Of a stretch of DNA of 64,000 bases, positions 25,792-35,075 are shown piece by piece; the stretch's first letter is position 1, and each line of letters starts with the position of its first letter. The notes beneath the pieces are model-generated. The model ran no database searches, was not told the DNA's origin, and saw only the letters and a list, made by a program, of their open reading frames with translations. The DNA is from Aquisphaera giovannonii (GTDB taxonomy: Bacteria > Planctomycetota > Planctomycetia > Isosphaerales > Isosphaeraceae), in assembly GCF_008087625.1 (NCBI RefSeq), contig NZ_CP042997.1, positions 6,076,001-6,140,000 on the forward strand, in the 5' to 3' direction. Position numbers and translations under genes: made by a program.

Positions 25792-26637
25792 ATGACCAAG
25801 GAACTTCGCATCGAGGACCTGCGGGTCGGGATCGACGGCAAGGAGATCCTCCGCGGCGTGAACCTGACGATCCGCCAGGGGGAGGTCCACGCGCTGATGG
25901 GCCCCAACGGCTCGGGCAAGAGCACCCTCAGCTACGCCCTCGCCGGCCACCCCAACTACGAGGTCCTCGGCGGCTCGGCCACGATCGACGGGGCCGACCT
26001 GCTGGGCATGGAGGCGGACGAGCGGGCCAAGGCCGGGCTCTTCCTGGCCTTCCAGTACCCCACGTCGATCCCCGGCGTCACGGTCGCCAACTTCCTCCGC
26101 CACGCCGTCACCAACGTCCGCAACCCCGACCGCAAGGAGGGCGAGGAGCTCATCCCGATGCGGGACTTCCGCAAGGAGCTCCGCGAGCAGATGGCCGAGC
26201 TGGGCATGGACCAGGAGTTCGCCCGCCGCTACCTCAACGAGGGCTTCTCCGGCGGCGAGAAGAAGCGCGCCGAGATCCTCCAGCTCGCCATGCTCCGCCC
26301 GGCCTTCGCCATCCTGGACGAGACCGACAGCGGCCTCGACATCGACGCCGTCCGGATCGCCTCCGAGGGGGTCAACCGCGTCGCCGCCAAGCACAGCACC
26401 GGCATCCTGGTGATCACCCACTACGAGCGGATCCTCACCTACATCAAGCCGCAGTTCGTGCACATCCTCTTCGGCGGCCAGATCGTCGAGAGCGGCGGCC
26501 CGGAGCTGGTCACCCACCTCGAGAAGGAGGGCTACGACTGGGTCCGCGAGAAGTACCCCGAGGCCGCCCGCAACGAGCAGGCCATGGAGGACTCCGCCCG
26601 CCAGCAGCTCCAGGGCGCCGGCCAGGGCTCCGCCTGA
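25792..26637 (+). CDS. sufC: SufC, Fe-S assembly ATPase
   Basis: The 281-aa cytoplasmic ATPase powers the SufBCD scaffold. Walker A is [11 protein letters not shown] near residue 40, the signature is [16 protein letters not shown], and Walker B is [16 protein letters not shown] with the SufC-specific Asp-Glu-Thr-Asp-Ser-Gly-Leu. ITHYERIL supplies the switch His. The C-terminus is about 25 residues longer than in Escherichia coli, with an unremarkable Gln/Ala tail. The ATG at 25792 is preceded by a weak aggaaacagg. The gene is first of the structural suf genes and is followed after 79 bases by sufB. Confidence 0.95.
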   Translation: MTKELRIEDLRVGIDGKEILRGVNLTIRQGEVHALMGPNGSGKSTLSYALAGHPNYEVLGGSATIDGADLLGMEADERAKAGLFLAFQYPTSIPGVTVANFLRHAVTNVRNPDRKEGEELIPMRDFRKELREQMAELGMDQEFARRYLNEGFSGGEKKRAEILQLAMLRPAFAILDETDSGLDIDAVRIASEGVNRVAAKHSTGILVITHYERILTYIKPQFVHILFGGQIVESGGPELVTHLEKEGYDWVREKYPEAARNEQAMEDSARQQLQGAGQGSA

Positions 26638-26716
26638 CCGCGGGCCCGGCGCCCGGCCGCCTCCGCCGTCCACCACGAATCAAGCCATATAAGCGAACCG
26701 CAAAGGATCACCGATC

Positions 26717-28132
26717 ATGTCGACCGACCTCAACCTCCAGGTGGCCGGGATCAAGGACGAGTACAAGTACGGCTTCCGCGACTCCGACGAGCACTACTCC
26801 TTCAAGAGCGGCCGGGGCCTGACCCGCTCGATCGTCGAGCAGATCTCCGAGATGAAGTCCGAGCCGGACTGGATGCGCCGGTTCCGCCTCGAGGCCCTGG
26901 AGGCCTTCCAGCAGAAGCCGATGCCCAACTGGGGCGGCCAGCTCTCCGAGCTGAACTTCGACGATATCCACTACTACATGAAGGCCGCCGACCGCCAGGG
27001 CAAGTCCTGGGACGACGTCCCGGCCGACATCAAGAACACCTTCGACAAGCTGGGCATCCCCGAGGCCGAGCGGAAGTTCCTCGCCGGCGTCGGCGCCCAG
27101 TACGAGTCGGAGGTGGTCTACCACAGCCTCCGCGAGGACCTCCAGAAGAAGGGGGTCATCTTCGTCGACACCGACACCGCCGTCCGCGAGCACCCGGACC
27201 TGGTGCGGGAGTACTTCGGGACGATCATCCCGATCCACGACAACAAGTTCGCGGCCCTGAACTCGGCCGTCTGGAGCGGCGGCTCGTTCGTCTACATCCC
27301 GGCCGGCGTGAAGGTGGACATCCCCCTCCAGGCGTACTTCCGCATCAACGCCCAGAACATGGGCCAGTTCGAGCGGACGCTGATGATCGTCGAGGAGGGG
27401 GCCCAGGTCCACTACGTCGAGGGCTGCACCGCCCCGATGTACTCCACCGAGAGCCTCCACTCGGCGGTCGTCGAGATCGTCGTCAAGAAGGGGGGCCGCT
27501 GCCGCTACACGACCATCCAGAACTGGGCGAACAACATCTACAACCTCGTGACCAAGCGCGCGGTCGCCCACGAGGACGCCCTGATGGAGTGGGTCGACGG
27601 CAACCTCGGCAGCAGGCTGACGATGAAGTACCCGGCCGTCTACATGATGGGCAAGGGGGCCCGCGGCGAGATCCTCTCGATCGCGTTCGCCGGCAAGGGC
27701 CAGCACCAGGACGCCGGCGCCAAGGTCGTCCACGCGGCGCCCTACACGAGCTCCCGGATCATCTCCAAGAGCATCAGCAAGAACGGCGGGCGGGCGAGCT
27801 ACCGCGGCCTCCTCAAGGTCGCCGACGGCGCCAAGGGCTCGAAGTCGAACGTCGTCTGCGACGCCCTGATCCTCGACCCGCTCAGCCGGTCCGACACCTA
27901 CCCCTACATCGAGATCGACGAGGACGACGTCAAGATCGGCCACGAGGCCAGCGTCTCCAAGATCGGGGAGGAGCAGCTCTTCTACCTGATGAGCCGCGGC
28001 CTCTCCGAGGCGGAGGCCTCCACCCTGATCGTCAGCGGCTTCATCGAGCCCCTGGTCAAGGAGCTGCCGATGGAGTACGCCGTCGAGATGAACAAGCTGA
28101 TCCAGCTCCAGATGGAAGGCTCCGTGGGCTGA
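26717..28132 (+). CDS. sufB: SufB, Fe-S scaffold subunit
   Basis: This 471-aa subunit holds the nascent Fe-S cluster in the SufBC2D complex. It shows the family sequence from [20 protein letters not shown] through [48 protein letters not shown] (conserved Cys) and [11 protein letters not shown] to [20 protein letters not shown]. Its length and content match complete SufB. AAGGA stands nine bases before the ATG. The gene follows sufC and is separated from sufD by a degenerate palindromic repeat that begins right after its stop codon. Confidence 0.96.
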   Translation: MSTDLNLQVAGIKDEYKYGFRDSDEHYSFKSGRGLTRSIVEQISEMKSEPDWMRRFRLEALEAFQQKPMPNWGGQLSELNFDDIHYYMKAADRQGKSWDDVPADIKNTFDKLGIPEAERKFLAGVGAQYESEVVYHSLREDLQKKGVIFVDTDTAVREHPDLVREYFGTIIPIHDNKFAALNSAVWSGGSFVYIPAGVKVDIPLQAYFRINAQNMGQFERTLMIVEEGAQVHYVEGCTAPMYSTESLHSAVVEIVVKKGGRCRYTTIQNWANNIYNLVTKRAVAHEDALMEWVDGNLGSRLTMKYPAVYMMGKGARGEILSIAFAGKGQHQDAGAKVVHAAPYTSSRIISKSISKNGGRASYRGLLKVADGAKGSKSNVVCDALILDPLSRSDTYPYIEIDEDDVKIGHEASVSKIGEEQLFYLMSRGLSEAEASTLIVSGFIEPLVKELPMEYAVEMNKLIQLQMEGSVG

Positions 28133-28268
28133 GCGGCTGTTCGAGAAGACCCCCCTGCATACACCCCTGGCGAGAGGGGGGGCCGATCCGGCCCTCCCCC
28201 TCACCACGGGGGAGTTGGAGGGGGCGAATGGACCGAGCCGAGGCAGTCTTCTGGGACAGACTCATACC
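28133..28268. repeat. Palindromic dispersed element, degenerate copy 2
   Basis: Starting right after the sufB stop codon, gcggctgttcgagaag resembles one end of the element. The right end reads ctgggacagactc, matching the other end in reverse. Between them are two hairpins, built on ccccctg..gaggggg and cctccccctcaccacggggg. Compared with the 44098 copy, the two hairpin halves lie in swapped order, as expected of a nearly palindromic unit inserted the other way round. Confidence 0.65.
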
Positions 28269-28286
28269 CCCCGAACCGAATCCAAC

Positions 28287-29624
28287 ATGAGCAGCGCATC
28301 CGTGAGCACCACGATCCCGGGCGGGTTCGCCGAGCCCGCCTTCGAAGCGTTCCTCGGGCGTCGCGACGAGCCCGCCTGGCTCGTCGCCCGCCGCCGCGAG
28401 GCCTTCGCGCGCTTCCGCGCGTTCGCCTGGCCGACCGGCCGCGACGAGGAATGGCGGCGGACCGACATCCGCGCCCTCAAGCTCGACCAGTTCTCGCCCG
28501 TCGCGGGCGACGCCGCGGCGGGCGCGGCGGCCCCGGCCCTCGATCGCGTCTGGGAAGGCCTGGCCGCCCACTACGCCACCGGGATCCAGCACGTCAACGG
28601 CGAGGCCGTCCGCCACGCCGACGCCGGCAAGCTCGGCGGCGCGGTCTTCCTCGACCTGGGCCGCGCCGTCCGGGAGTGCCCCGAGGTCCTCGAGCGGCAC
28701 CTCATGACCACCGCGGTCAAGGCCTCCGACGACGTCTTCGCCGCCCTCCACGGCGCCTTCTGGTCCGGCGGCACCCTGCTGTACGTCCCGAAGGGGGTCC
28801 GGGTCGAGGGCCCGCTGTTCAGCGTCGCCGGCATGGCCGGGGCGGGGAACGTCGACCTCGGCCACACGCTCGTCGTCCTGGAGGAGGGGGCCGAGGCCAC
28901 CCTCGTCAGGGAGACGGCCTCCGCCGGCCGGGGCGAGGCGCAGGCGCTGCACGTCGGGGCCCTGGAGGTCATCCAGGCGCCCGGCTCGCGGTTCCGCCTG
29001 GTGAACATCCAGAACTGGGACGACTCCACCTGGCACATCAGCCGCGAGCGGGCCGTCCTGGGCCGCGACGCGTCCATCCAGTGGACCGTCGGCGCCGTCG
29101 GCGCCCGGCTCGCCAAGGTCAACCAGGAGGTGGCCCTCGCCGGCCGGGGGGCGGACGCCCAGGTCAACGGCGTCATGTTCACCGCCGGCCGCCAGCACCT
29201 GGCCTACTTCACCCGCCAGGACCACATCGCCCCCAACACCACCAGCGACCTGCTCTACAAGGGCGGGCTCAAGGGCCGATCCCGGGTCGTCTGGAAGGGC
29301 ATGATCCGCGTCGAGAAGGACGCCCAGCGCACCGACGCCTACCAGAAGGACGACAACCTGATCCTCTCCGACGCCGCCCGGGCCGACTCGATCCCGGGGC
29401 TGGAGATCGAGGCCAACGACGTCCGCTGCACCCACGGGGCGACCGCCGGCCGCGTGGACGAGGACATGATCTTCTACTCCCAGGCCCGCGGCGTCCCCCG
29501 CGCCGAGGCCGTCCGCCTCATCGTCGAGGGCTTCTTCGCCAACGTCTACGACCGGATCACCCTGGAGCCGGTCCGGGAGACCCTTCGCCAGGCCGTCGCC
29601 GCCAAGCTGGGCATCGCCGACTGA
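28287..29624 (+). CDS. sufD: SufD, Fe-S scaffold subunit
   Basis: This 445-aa partner of SufB starts at ATG 28287 and shares the same beta-helix core. The N-terminal helices include [14 protein letters not shown] near residue 55. [39 protein letters not shown] and [20 protein letters not shown] follow, and the C-terminal helices include [20 protein letters not shown] with [13 protein letters not shown] conserved His occurs in [10 protein letters not shown]. It should form the SufB-SufD interface where the cluster assembles. The upstream gap of about 150 bases is filled by the repeat element. Confidence 0.94.
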   Translation: MSSASVSTTIPGGFAEPAFEAFLGRRDEPAWLVARRREAFARFRAFAWPTGRDEEWRRTDIRALKLDQFSPVAGDAAAGAAAPALDRVWEGLAAHYATGIQHVNGEAVRHADAGKLGGAVFLDLGRAVRECPEVLERHLMTTAVKASDDVFAALHGAFWSGGTLLYVPKGVRVEGPLFSVAGMAGAGNVDLGHTLVVLEEGAEATLVRETASAGRGEAQALHVGALEVIQAPGSRFRLVNIQNWDDSTWHISRERAVLGRDASIQWTVGAVGARLAKVNQEVALAGRGADAQVNGVMFTAGRQHLAYFTRQDHIAPNTTSDLLYKGGLKGRSRVVWKGMIRVEKDAQRTDAYQKDDNLILSDAARADSIPGLEIEANDVRCTHGATAGRVDEDMIFYSQARGVPRAEAVRLIVEGFFANVYDRITLEPVRETLRQAVAAKLGIAD

Positions 29625-29656
29625 GCCCGCGCCGGCCCACGATCAAGGAGAGAACC

Positions 29657-30511
29657 ATGGCAGAATCGTACGCCCATCCCGAGGCCCTCGTCTCCGCCGA
29701 CTGGGTCCAGGAGCACCTGGACGACCCCAAGGTCCGGGTCGTCGAGAGCGACGAGGACATCCTCCTGTACGACCTCGGCCACGTCCCGGGCGCCGTCCGG
29801 ATCGACTGGCAGGGGGACCTCCAGGACCAGATCGTCCGGGACTACATCAACCCGGAGAAGTTCGCCGAGCTCTGCTCCCGCAGCGGCATCGCCCCGGACA
29901 CGACCGTCGTCTTCTACGGCGACAAGTCGAACTGGTGGGCCTGCTACGCCTTCTGGGCCTTCACGCTCTTCGGCCACGAGCGCTGCAAGGTCATGAACGG
30001 CGGCCGGAAGCTCTGGATGGACCAGAAGCGGCCGACCTCCACCGAGGTCCCGAGCTACCCGCCGACGAAGTACCACGTCGCCGGCGACCGCGAGCCCCAG
30101 ATCCGCGCCTTCCGCGACGAGGTCCTCGCGCACCTGAAGGCGAAGCGGCCGCTCATCGACGTCCGCAGCCCCAAGGAGTTCACCGGCGAGATGCTCCACA
30201 TGGAGGACTACCCCCAGGAGGGCTCGCTCCGCGGCGGCCACATCCCCGGGGCGAAGAACGTCCCCTGGTCGCGCGCCGTCAACGAGGACGGGACGTTCAA
30301 GTCGGCGGCGGAGCTGAGGGCGATCTTCGAGCAGGAGGCCGGGCTGAAGCCCGCCGACGACGTCATCGCCTACTGCCGGATCGGCGAGCGGTCCAGCCTG
30401 ACCTGGTTCGTCCTGACGTACCTGCTGGGCTACTCGCACGTCCGGAATTATGATGGGTCGTGGACCGAGTGGGGCAACCTCGTCCGCGTGCCGATCGCCA
30501 CGGGCGCCTGA
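29657..30511 (+). CDS. Rhodanese-type sulfurtransferase, two domains
   Basis: The 284-aa protein has two rhodanese domains. The N-terminal one is the inactive-type half ([32 protein letters not shown]). The C-terminal one carries the active loop [13 protein letters not shown] with Cys near residue 237, preceded by [13 protein letters not shown] and [16 protein letters not shown]. This is the SseA / thiosulfate or mercaptopyruvate sulfurtransferase architecture of usual length. A ribosome site (aaggagagaacc) directly precedes the ATG. It sits between sufD and sufE, where many operons encode the cysteine desulfurase SufS, so it may supply persulfide sulfur to SufE or act in sulfur trafficking. 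That link is inferred from position only. Confidence 0.9.
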   Translation: MAESYAHPEALVSADWVQEHLDDPKVRVVESDEDILLYDLGHVPGAVRIDWQGDLQDQIVRDYINPEKFAELCSRSGIAPDTTVVFYGDKSNWWACYAFWAFTLFGHERCKVMNGGRKLWMDQKRPTSTEVPSYPPTKYHVAGDREPQIRAFRDEVLAHLKAKRPLIDVRSPKEFTGEMLHMEDYPQEGSLRGGHIPGAKNVPWSRAVNEDGTFKSAAELRAIFEQEAGLKPADDVIAYCRIGERSSLTWFVLTYLLGYSHVRNYDGSWTEWGNLVRVPIATGA

Positions 30512-30552
30512 CCGCGCCGCGCCCGAGCCCGCCAGGAGACCTCGAGGACGAC

Positions 30553-31029
30553 ATGCCGGCCGCACTCGACGCGATCGTCGCGGAGCTGAGCGAGTCCGAT
30601 CGCCAGGAGCGCATCGACCTGCTCATCGACTTCGCCAGGAACCTCCCCCCGCTCCCGGATCGCCTGGCGGCCCACAAGGACGCCGGCCATCGGGTCGAGG
30701 AATGCCAGTCGCCCGTCTACCTCTTCGTGGAGCTGGTGGGCGACCGGGCCGCCCTCTACGCCGACGCGCCGATGGAGGCCCCCACCGTGCGGGGCTTCGT
30801 CTCGCTCCTCCTGGAGGGGCTGAACGGGTCGACCGTCGAGGAGATCCTGGAGGTGCCCAACGACCTCGTGGCCCGCTGCGGGCTCCAGGAGGTCCTGGGC
30901 ATGCTCCGCGTCCGGGGCCTCGCCGGGGTGCTCCGCCGCATCAAGGCGGAGGTCACCCGGGCCGCCATGGGGCAGGCCCAGCCCCAGGCCGCCGCGGGCC
31001 CCCCGCCGGGGCCCGCCGCCGGCCCCTGA
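30553..31029 (+). CDS. sufE: SufE-family sulfur acceptor
   Basis: The 158-aa protein is a SufE homologue. ERIDLLIDFARNLPPLPDRL opens the domain, and HRVEECQSPVYLFVEL carries the persulfide-accepting Cys near residue 51. FVSLLLEGLNGSTVEEILEV and the closing helix LGMLRVRGLAGVLRRIK complete it. A 20-residue Ala/Pro/Gln tail follows. SufE normally takes sulfur from SufS and hands it to SufB, and no sufS is in this operon. The gene starts 41 bases after the rhodanese gene, with a ggagacc sequence upstream. Confidence 0.92.
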   Translation: MPAALDAIVAELSESDRQERIDLLIDFARNLPPLPDRLAAHKDAGHRVEECQSPVYLFVELVGDRAALYADAPMEAPTVRGFVSLLLEGLNGSTVEEILEVPNDLVARCGLQEVLGMLRVRGLAGVLRRIKAEVTRAAMGQAQPQAAAGPPPGPAAGP

Positions 31030-31109
31030 GGCCAACCTTCCGGGCCGGCCCCTCCATCCCGCATCGCACCGCACGCACCGCACAGCACGCACGAAAGGGA
31101 CAGCCAACG

Positions 31110-31424
31110 ATGCCAGGGCCCGTCAAGGTCGCCGCCCGAGCGGACATCCCCCCCGGCGGCAAGCTGCTCGCCGAGGTCGACGGCCGGGCGATCGCCGTCC
31201 TCCGCGTCGGCGACGACTTCTATGCCATCGACGACGTCTGCACGCACGACGGCGGCCCGCTCGCCGAGGGGGAGCTCCGGGGCTGCGAGATCCGCTGCCC
31301 CCGCCACGGCGCCCGGTTCGACGTCCGCGACGGCCGGGCCCTGAGCTTCCCGGCCGTCGAGCCCGTCCCGACCCATCGCGTCGAGATCCGCGGCGACGAC
31401 GTGCTCGTCCACGTCGACGACTGA
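31110..31424 (+). CDS. Rieske [2Fe-2S] ferredoxin
   Basis: This 104-aa soluble protein has the two Rieske boxes CTHDGG (Cys and His near residues 46-48) and CPRHGARFD (near 65-73). These supply the two Cys and two His ligands of a Rieske-type cluster. It has no signal peptide and no oxygenase partner, as in NirD-like or biphenyl-type ferredoxins. The position between sufE and the DUF59 gene suggests it is either a cluster recipient or an electron donor within the Suf pathway. This placement is frequently seen in SUF operons of other bacteria. Confidence 0.92.
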   Translation: MPGPVKVAARADIPPGGKLLAEVDGRAIAVLRVGDDFYAIDDVCTHDGGPLAEGELRGCEIRCPRHGARFDVRDGRALSFPAVEPVPTHRVEIRGDDVLVHVDD

Positions 31425-31497
31425 CGCCCGCTCGCCGCGGCCGGACACTCGCCCACCGTTTCATCCTTTCAAGCACCCCCCGCCGGAGGAGGCCCCC

Positions 31498-31800
31498 ATG
31501 GCGGCCGATCAGGAAGCGCTCGTCTCCGCCCTCAAGACCGTCAAGGACCCGGAGCTGAACGTCAACGTCGTGGACCTCGGCCTGGTCTACTCGATCCAGA
31601 GCCGGGAGGACGAGGTGGACGTGGAGATGACCCTCACCTCGCCCGCCTGCCCGGTCGGCCCGGAGATGCTCCGCAGCGCCGTCACCGCGCTGGAGAAGGT
31701 CGAGGGCGTCTCCAAGGCCAACGTCCGCCTCGTCATGTCCCCCCCCTGGTCGCCCGATCGCATGAGCGACGACGCCCGCGACGAGCTGGGCTACTTCTGA
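31498..31800 (+). CDS. DUF59 / MIP18 (SufT-like) assembly factor
   Basis: This 100-aa protein is a single MIP18-type domain: LKTVKDPELNVNVVDLGLVY opens it, and MTLTSPACPVGPEMLRSAV carries the conserved Cys. VRLVMSPPWSPDRMSDDARDELGYF closes it. Members assist in Fe-S cluster assembly or delivery. This one has the compact form without the extra N-terminal part of SufT. It closes the operon, 73 bases after the Rieske gene, and its ribosome site is a strong ggaggagg. Confidence 0.9.
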   Translation: MAADQEALVSALKTVKDPELNVNVVDLGLVYSIQSREDEVDVEMTLTSPACPVGPEMLRSAVTALEKVEGVSKANVRLVMSPPWSPDRMSDDARDELGYF

Positions 31801-31932
31801 CGCCCGCCCGCCCGCGCCCGCCCCGACGCGCCTCGGGCGATCCGCCGACGCCTCGCCGGTCGAAAATGTGCCGCGAAGACACCCGCCATCGTCGAGGTGA
31901 TGTCGGGAATATGCGCAACTCGTCGGTTTTTT

Positions 31933-31949
31933 ACAGCAGAGTGTGCTGT
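31933..31949. promoter_or_regulatory. Inverted repeat, candidate operator 1
   Basis: ACAGCA and TGCTGT are separated by gagtg in an AT-rich patch (gttttttacagcagag) between the end of the suf operon and the repressor gene. A -10-like TATGCT lies 22 bases on. It may be the promoter-operator of the downstream S24-like regulator. The rest of the 349-base gap (31801-32149) shows no gene. Confidence 0.4.
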
Positions 31950-32125
31950 GCGTGACTTCTATTCGAGTTTATGCTAGCTTGCACCAGCGTGGCGGAGGCT
32001 AAGCAGACGTCGTTTGAACCCGATGCAGGGCACGGCTCGCGCGGAACCGCGGGCGAGGGCCCGGTGCGGCCTCGCCTTTCCCCAATATCTTCGACGAAGT
32101 GGCCCAACCCACCGTCCCCGGAGGT

Positions 32126-32141
32126 ATCCCGCTTGCGGGAT
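32126..32141. promoter_or_regulatory. Perfect inverted repeat, candidate operator 2
   Basis: ATCCCGC-TT-GCGGGAT is a perfect 7+7 base inverted repeat centred 16 bases before the GTG at 32150. Such a palindrome directly ahead of a repressor gene is the usual arrangement of an autoregulatory operator. It also favours the GTG at 32150 as the true start, because a longer frame from 32099 would run through it. Confidence 0.4.
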
Positions 32142-32149
32142 CGAGCGCC

Positions 32150-32950
32150 GTGGCTCGCAAGAAGACACCGAAAGTCCGCGTCCACCTCAAGGCATCGCTC
32201 TCTCGCCGGCTGCGCGAGATCCGGCAGGAGATCTTCGGCGAGCACGGCGGCCCCGAGCTGGCCCGCCGCCTCGGCCTCCCGGCGCGGACCTGGTACAACT
32301 ACGAGACGGGCGTCACCGTCCCGGCCGAGGTGCTGCTCAGCTTCATCGAGCAGACCGGGGCCAACCCGATGTACCTGATCTCCGGCGAGGGCCCGCGCTA
32401 CCGCAGGGCCGAGTCCCCGCTGGCGGACCTCAGCCCGCTGGCCATGATCCGCCGCGGCCTCGAGGAGCTCGAGCGGTCCCCCGCCGAGGCGGTCTTCATC
32501 CCGAGGGCCGACAACCTCCCCTCGGAGCACGCCCCGGATTTCGCCGCGATCCCGGTGTATCCCCCGGAGGCGATCGGCCGATCGACGCCCCACCCGTCGC
32601 AGGCCGAGGGCTACGTGATGGCCTACCGGCGCTGGCTCCCCAACCCGTCCCGGACCATCGGCTTGCGGATCCGGGATGACTCGATGAGCCCGATCCTGCC
32701 CCCCGGCTCCGTCGCGGCCATGGACGCCTCGAGCAGCGACCCGTACCAGCTCCACGGCCGGATCGTCGTGGCGCGGGCCGAGGACGTGCCCGTCGTCCGC
32801 TGGCTCGAGGTCAGCGGACGCCACATCATCCTCCGGCCCAACTCCACGTCCCGCGAGTACCCGCTGATCCCCAGGGACCTGGACGGGCCGCTCGACGACG
32901 TCATCCTCGGCCAGGTCGTCTGGTCCTGGAGCCTCTTCCGCGAGACCTGA
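32150..32950 (+). CDS. HTH / S24 LexA-like repressor
   Basis: With the GTG at 32150 the protein has 266 aa; a GTG at 32099 would add 17 residues. Residues 12-75 are a helix-turn-helix (LREIRQEIFGEHGGPELARRL, ARTWYNYETGVTVPAEVLL). After a linker, residues 165-260 form an S24-type domain with the Ser motif RIRDDSMSPILPPGSVAAMD. The second part of the catalytic pair is altered: GRIVVARAEDVPVVRWL has Arg where LexA-type proteins have the general-base Lys. It may therefore bind DNA without self-cleavage. Two palindromes precede it. It resembles phage or stress repressors; the targets are unknown. Confidence 0.8.
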   Translation: MARKKTPKVRVHLKASLSRRLREIRQEIFGEHGGPELARRLGLPARTWYNYETGVTVPAEVLLSFIEQTGANPMYLISGEGPRYRRAESPLADLSPLAMIRRGLEELERSPAEAVFIPRADNLPSEHAPDFAAIPVYPPEAIGRSTPHPSQAEGYVMAYRRWLPNPSRTIGLRIRDDSMSPILPPGSVAAMDASSSDPYQLHGRIVVARAEDVPVVRWLEVSGRHIILRPNSTSREYPLIPRDLDGPLDDVILGQVVWSWSLFRET

Positions 32951-33063
32951 CGGCAGACCGCTCACGCGGGCCGGCGTCCTTGGCCCGGCCCCTCGATCAG
33001 GCCCGACCGCACCCCGTCAGGCCGTGATCGTCGTCGACGCGAGGTCAGCACTCTCCTGCCATC

Positions 33064-33522
33064 GTGCGAACGGCATTGCGGAGGCATCCCGGACCGGCGA
33101 TCATTGCGTCCATAACCCCCCGCCCGGACGAGCCGGCGAGTCCGAAGCCGGTCTTCTGGGTGGCATCGGCCCGCAAGGACGTTAGGGGGTTCCCCCGACG
33201 TGTAAGACAGACGGTCGGCCAGGCCCTGTTCGATGCACAAGCAGGCGAGAAGCACCCCGATGCGAAGCCCTTGAAAGGGTTCGGAGGGGCAGGGGTCCTG
33301 GAAATTGTCGAGGACCATGACGGCCGGACCTATCGCGCCGTTTACACCGTCCGCTTCGCGGGCGTGGTCTACGTGCTCCACGCCTTCGAGAAGAAGTCGC
33401 ACAAAGGCATCAAGACGCCGCCCGAGGAGATGGATAAAGTCCGACGACGGTTGAAAGAGGCGGAGGACGATTATGCCCGATGGATCTCGCAGCAAGAGCC
33501 GGGGGGGCAAGGCCGGGGCTGA
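33064..33522 (+). CDS. HigB/Gp49-type toxin (RelE superfamily)
   Basis: The family domain begins KPVFWVASARKDVRGFPRRV near residue 28. It continues through VGQALFDAQAGEKHPDAKPL, GVLEIVEDHDGRTYRAVYTV and VYVLHAFEKKSHKGIKTP, a very typical phage-derived Gp49-like toxin that cuts mRNA on the ribosome. A GTG at 33064 gives 152 aa; relatives are about 115-125 aa, so the first 25 residues may not be translated. The gene overlaps the antitoxin gene by 50 bases, the usual toxin-first order of HigBA systems. Confidence 0.88.
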   Translation: MRTALRRHPGPAIIASITPRPDEPASPKPVFWVASARKDVRGFPRRVRQTVGQALFDAQAGEKHPDAKPLKGFGGAGVLEIVEDHDGRTYRAVYTVRFAGVVYVLHAFEKKSHKGIKTPPEEMDKVRRRLKEAEDDYARWISQQEPGGQGRG

Positions 33523-33841
33523 GAGGATCGCGACCGTCGAGAGGGGCAGCGGGAACGTCTTCGCGGACCTAGGGCTCCCAGATCCCGACCTGGCCCTCGC
33601 GAAAGCCGAACTCGTGCAGCGCATTCGCGGCCTCATCGAGGAGCGGCGGCTAACGTCCGCCGGCGCCGCGGAGTTGCTCGGTCTCGACCAGCCGAAGCTC
33701 GAATCGCTGATCCGGGGGGGCACCTCACGGTACAGCATGGACCGCCTCTTTCGCTTCCTCAACGCGCTGGGTCAGCGGGTCGAAATAGCCGTCCGCCCGG
33801 ATTCCAGGAGGGAAGGGATAAGGTCTGTCATCGTGACGTGA
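33473..33841 (+). CDS. HigA-type antitoxin, XRE/HTH_37 family
   Basis: This 122-aa protein has a helix-turn-helix of the HTH_37/XRE type: LALAKAELVQRIRGLIEERR, TSAGAAELLGLDQPKLESLI and YSMDRLFRFLNALGQRVEIA. It follows and overlaps the HigB-type toxin gene. It should neutralise the toxin and repress the operon through its own DNA binding. Its 3' end overlaps by 70 bases the convergent PEP-CTERM gene. Confidence 0.88.
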   Translation: MPDGSRSKSRGGKAGAERIATVERGSGNVFADLGLPDPDLALAKAELVQRIRGLIEERRLTSAGAAELLGLDQPKLESLIRGGTSRYSMDRLFRFLNALGQRVEIAVRPDSRREGIRSVIVT

Positions 33842-34710
33842 CCTCTTCGATGTGACGGTCCTCGTCTCGGCGTCTCCTCGTCCCGCTGCCTGGCCTCCTG
33901 TGCCCCGAGCCAGTGAACGTCGAAGGCCCCCTTCTCGTCAGGGTTGTCGCCTGGCTGGAGGGCCTCTTCCACGAGGCCCGACGGATCGTACGCGGCCTGG
34001 GATCGGGCCGTGGGCCTCGCCCCGGCCCGGCGTGGCCTCGGGATCAGCAAGCCCAGCCCGGCGACCAGCGTGAGCAGGACGCTGGGCTCGGGGACCTCGT
34101 TCGCCGATGTCGGGTCGAAGGTCACAGATGCCTGGAGGTAGTTAGGAAAGCCTCCGGTCACGAGGACCGAAACGTGGACATGGTCCGGATGCTTGAGCGC
34201 ATCCTGGAGCACCGCGGGGAGCTGAGACGTATCCTGGGAGAGCCCGGGCACCGCGTTGAACGTCACGAACGTGGCCGTGCCGCCATATCCCCCCGACCAT
34301 CCCCCCGCCAAGTCCCCGCCCTTCGGCCCATCCAGCGAGCCCGACATGATGCCGGCGAGGACGACCTCGGGCCCTCCGAACTGATCCGTGGTCCCCGGTG
34401 TGAGCAACCGCAAAGTGAGGCGGAATTGCCCCACGATCGGATAGGTCTGGTCGGGGTAAGCCTTCCCTGGAGAGAAGAGGGACGAGGTGATGGGCAGGTC
34501 GATGGAGCCCCCTCCCTGGGGGGATTCGACGAGGGTCGTGGGGAGCCATGGGGGCAACGAGACCGACCCCAGGCCCCCGACGTCGCTCGTATAAGGGCCC
34601 GTCGAGATCGTGCCCTGATAGATCGACACCGGGATCACAGCCGCGCCGGCGTCGGCGCTAAGGGTCCCGAGCATGGCCAGCGGGAACGCCAGAGCGAAAC
34701 GGCAACGCAT
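33772..34710 (-). CDS. PEP-CTERM surface protein with extra tail
   Basis: The 312-aa product starts at ATG 34710 (gggagggg five bases upstream). It has a signal peptide (FALAFPLAMLGTLSADAGA), a Gly/Ser-rich extracellular part (VSIYQGTISTGPYTSDVGGL, GSLDGPKGGDLAGGWSGGYG), and near residue 225 the sorting signal VPEPSVLLTLVAGLGLLIP with the Arg cluster RPRR. Such signals normally end the protein and are cut by an exosortase. Here about 70 more charged residues follow (DEKGAFDVHWLG), running into the antisense of the antitoxin gene. Loss of an earlier stop codon by mutation or a sequencing slip is likely. Confidence 0.75.
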   Translation of the reverse strand: MRCRFALAFPLAMLGTLSADAGAAVIPVSIYQGTISTGPYTSDVGGLGSVSLPPWLPTTLVESPQGGGSIDLPITSSLFSPGKAYPDQTYPIVGQFRLTLRLLTPGTTDQFGGPEVVLAGIMSGSLDGPKGGDLAGGWSGGYGGTATFVTFNAVPGLSQDTSQLPAVLQDALKHPDHVHVSVLVTGGFPNYLQASVTFDPTSANEVPEPSVLLTLVAGLGLLIPRPRRAGARPTARSQAAYDPSGLVEEALQPGDNPDEKGAFDVHWLGAQEARQRDEETPRRGPSHRRGHVTMTDLIPSLLESGRTAISTR

Positions 34711-35075
34711 TGTACCCCTCCCTGGGAGGAATGGCGTGTGGAGTGATGCGAGTCGTTTACCCATTCCTCGGGGAACCGTCAAGCGTTCCGCGACTCTCGT
34801 TGGCTCGATATTCCGCAGCATGGCGCGCGGAGCCCGAAGGACGAGGGCGTCATGGGACCGGCCTGGAGCTGGGCACCCCCGGATGCTCACCACCGGTGGG
34901 GGCCGTCTCTCGCCCTCGGGCCCTGGGCCCGACGACGCGGAACCCGGCGGTTGACCGCTTTTTTCTTGCCTTGGGGCGCGGGGCGAGCGATGTTGAGCGG
35001 GCGGCGGCGAGGCGAGGTCGTGGGCGCCGCGGCGGGCCCCGGCCCCCTCCCGGCAACCAGGGTGAAGCACATCCC
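34711..35075. other. Divergent intergenic stretch, 365 bases
   Basis: This lies between the leftward PEP-CTERM gene and the rightward PAS-AAA gene. Its left edge holds the ribosome site of the former. The remainder is open in several frames, but these lack domains and good starts. No obvious hairpin, repeat or promoter consensus is visible. Confidence 0.45.

Noticed and set aside
20682-26822. 2046-codon open frame across the kinase and suf genes
   Set aside because: It spans several well-supported genes on both strands, has low-complexity content, and no domain.
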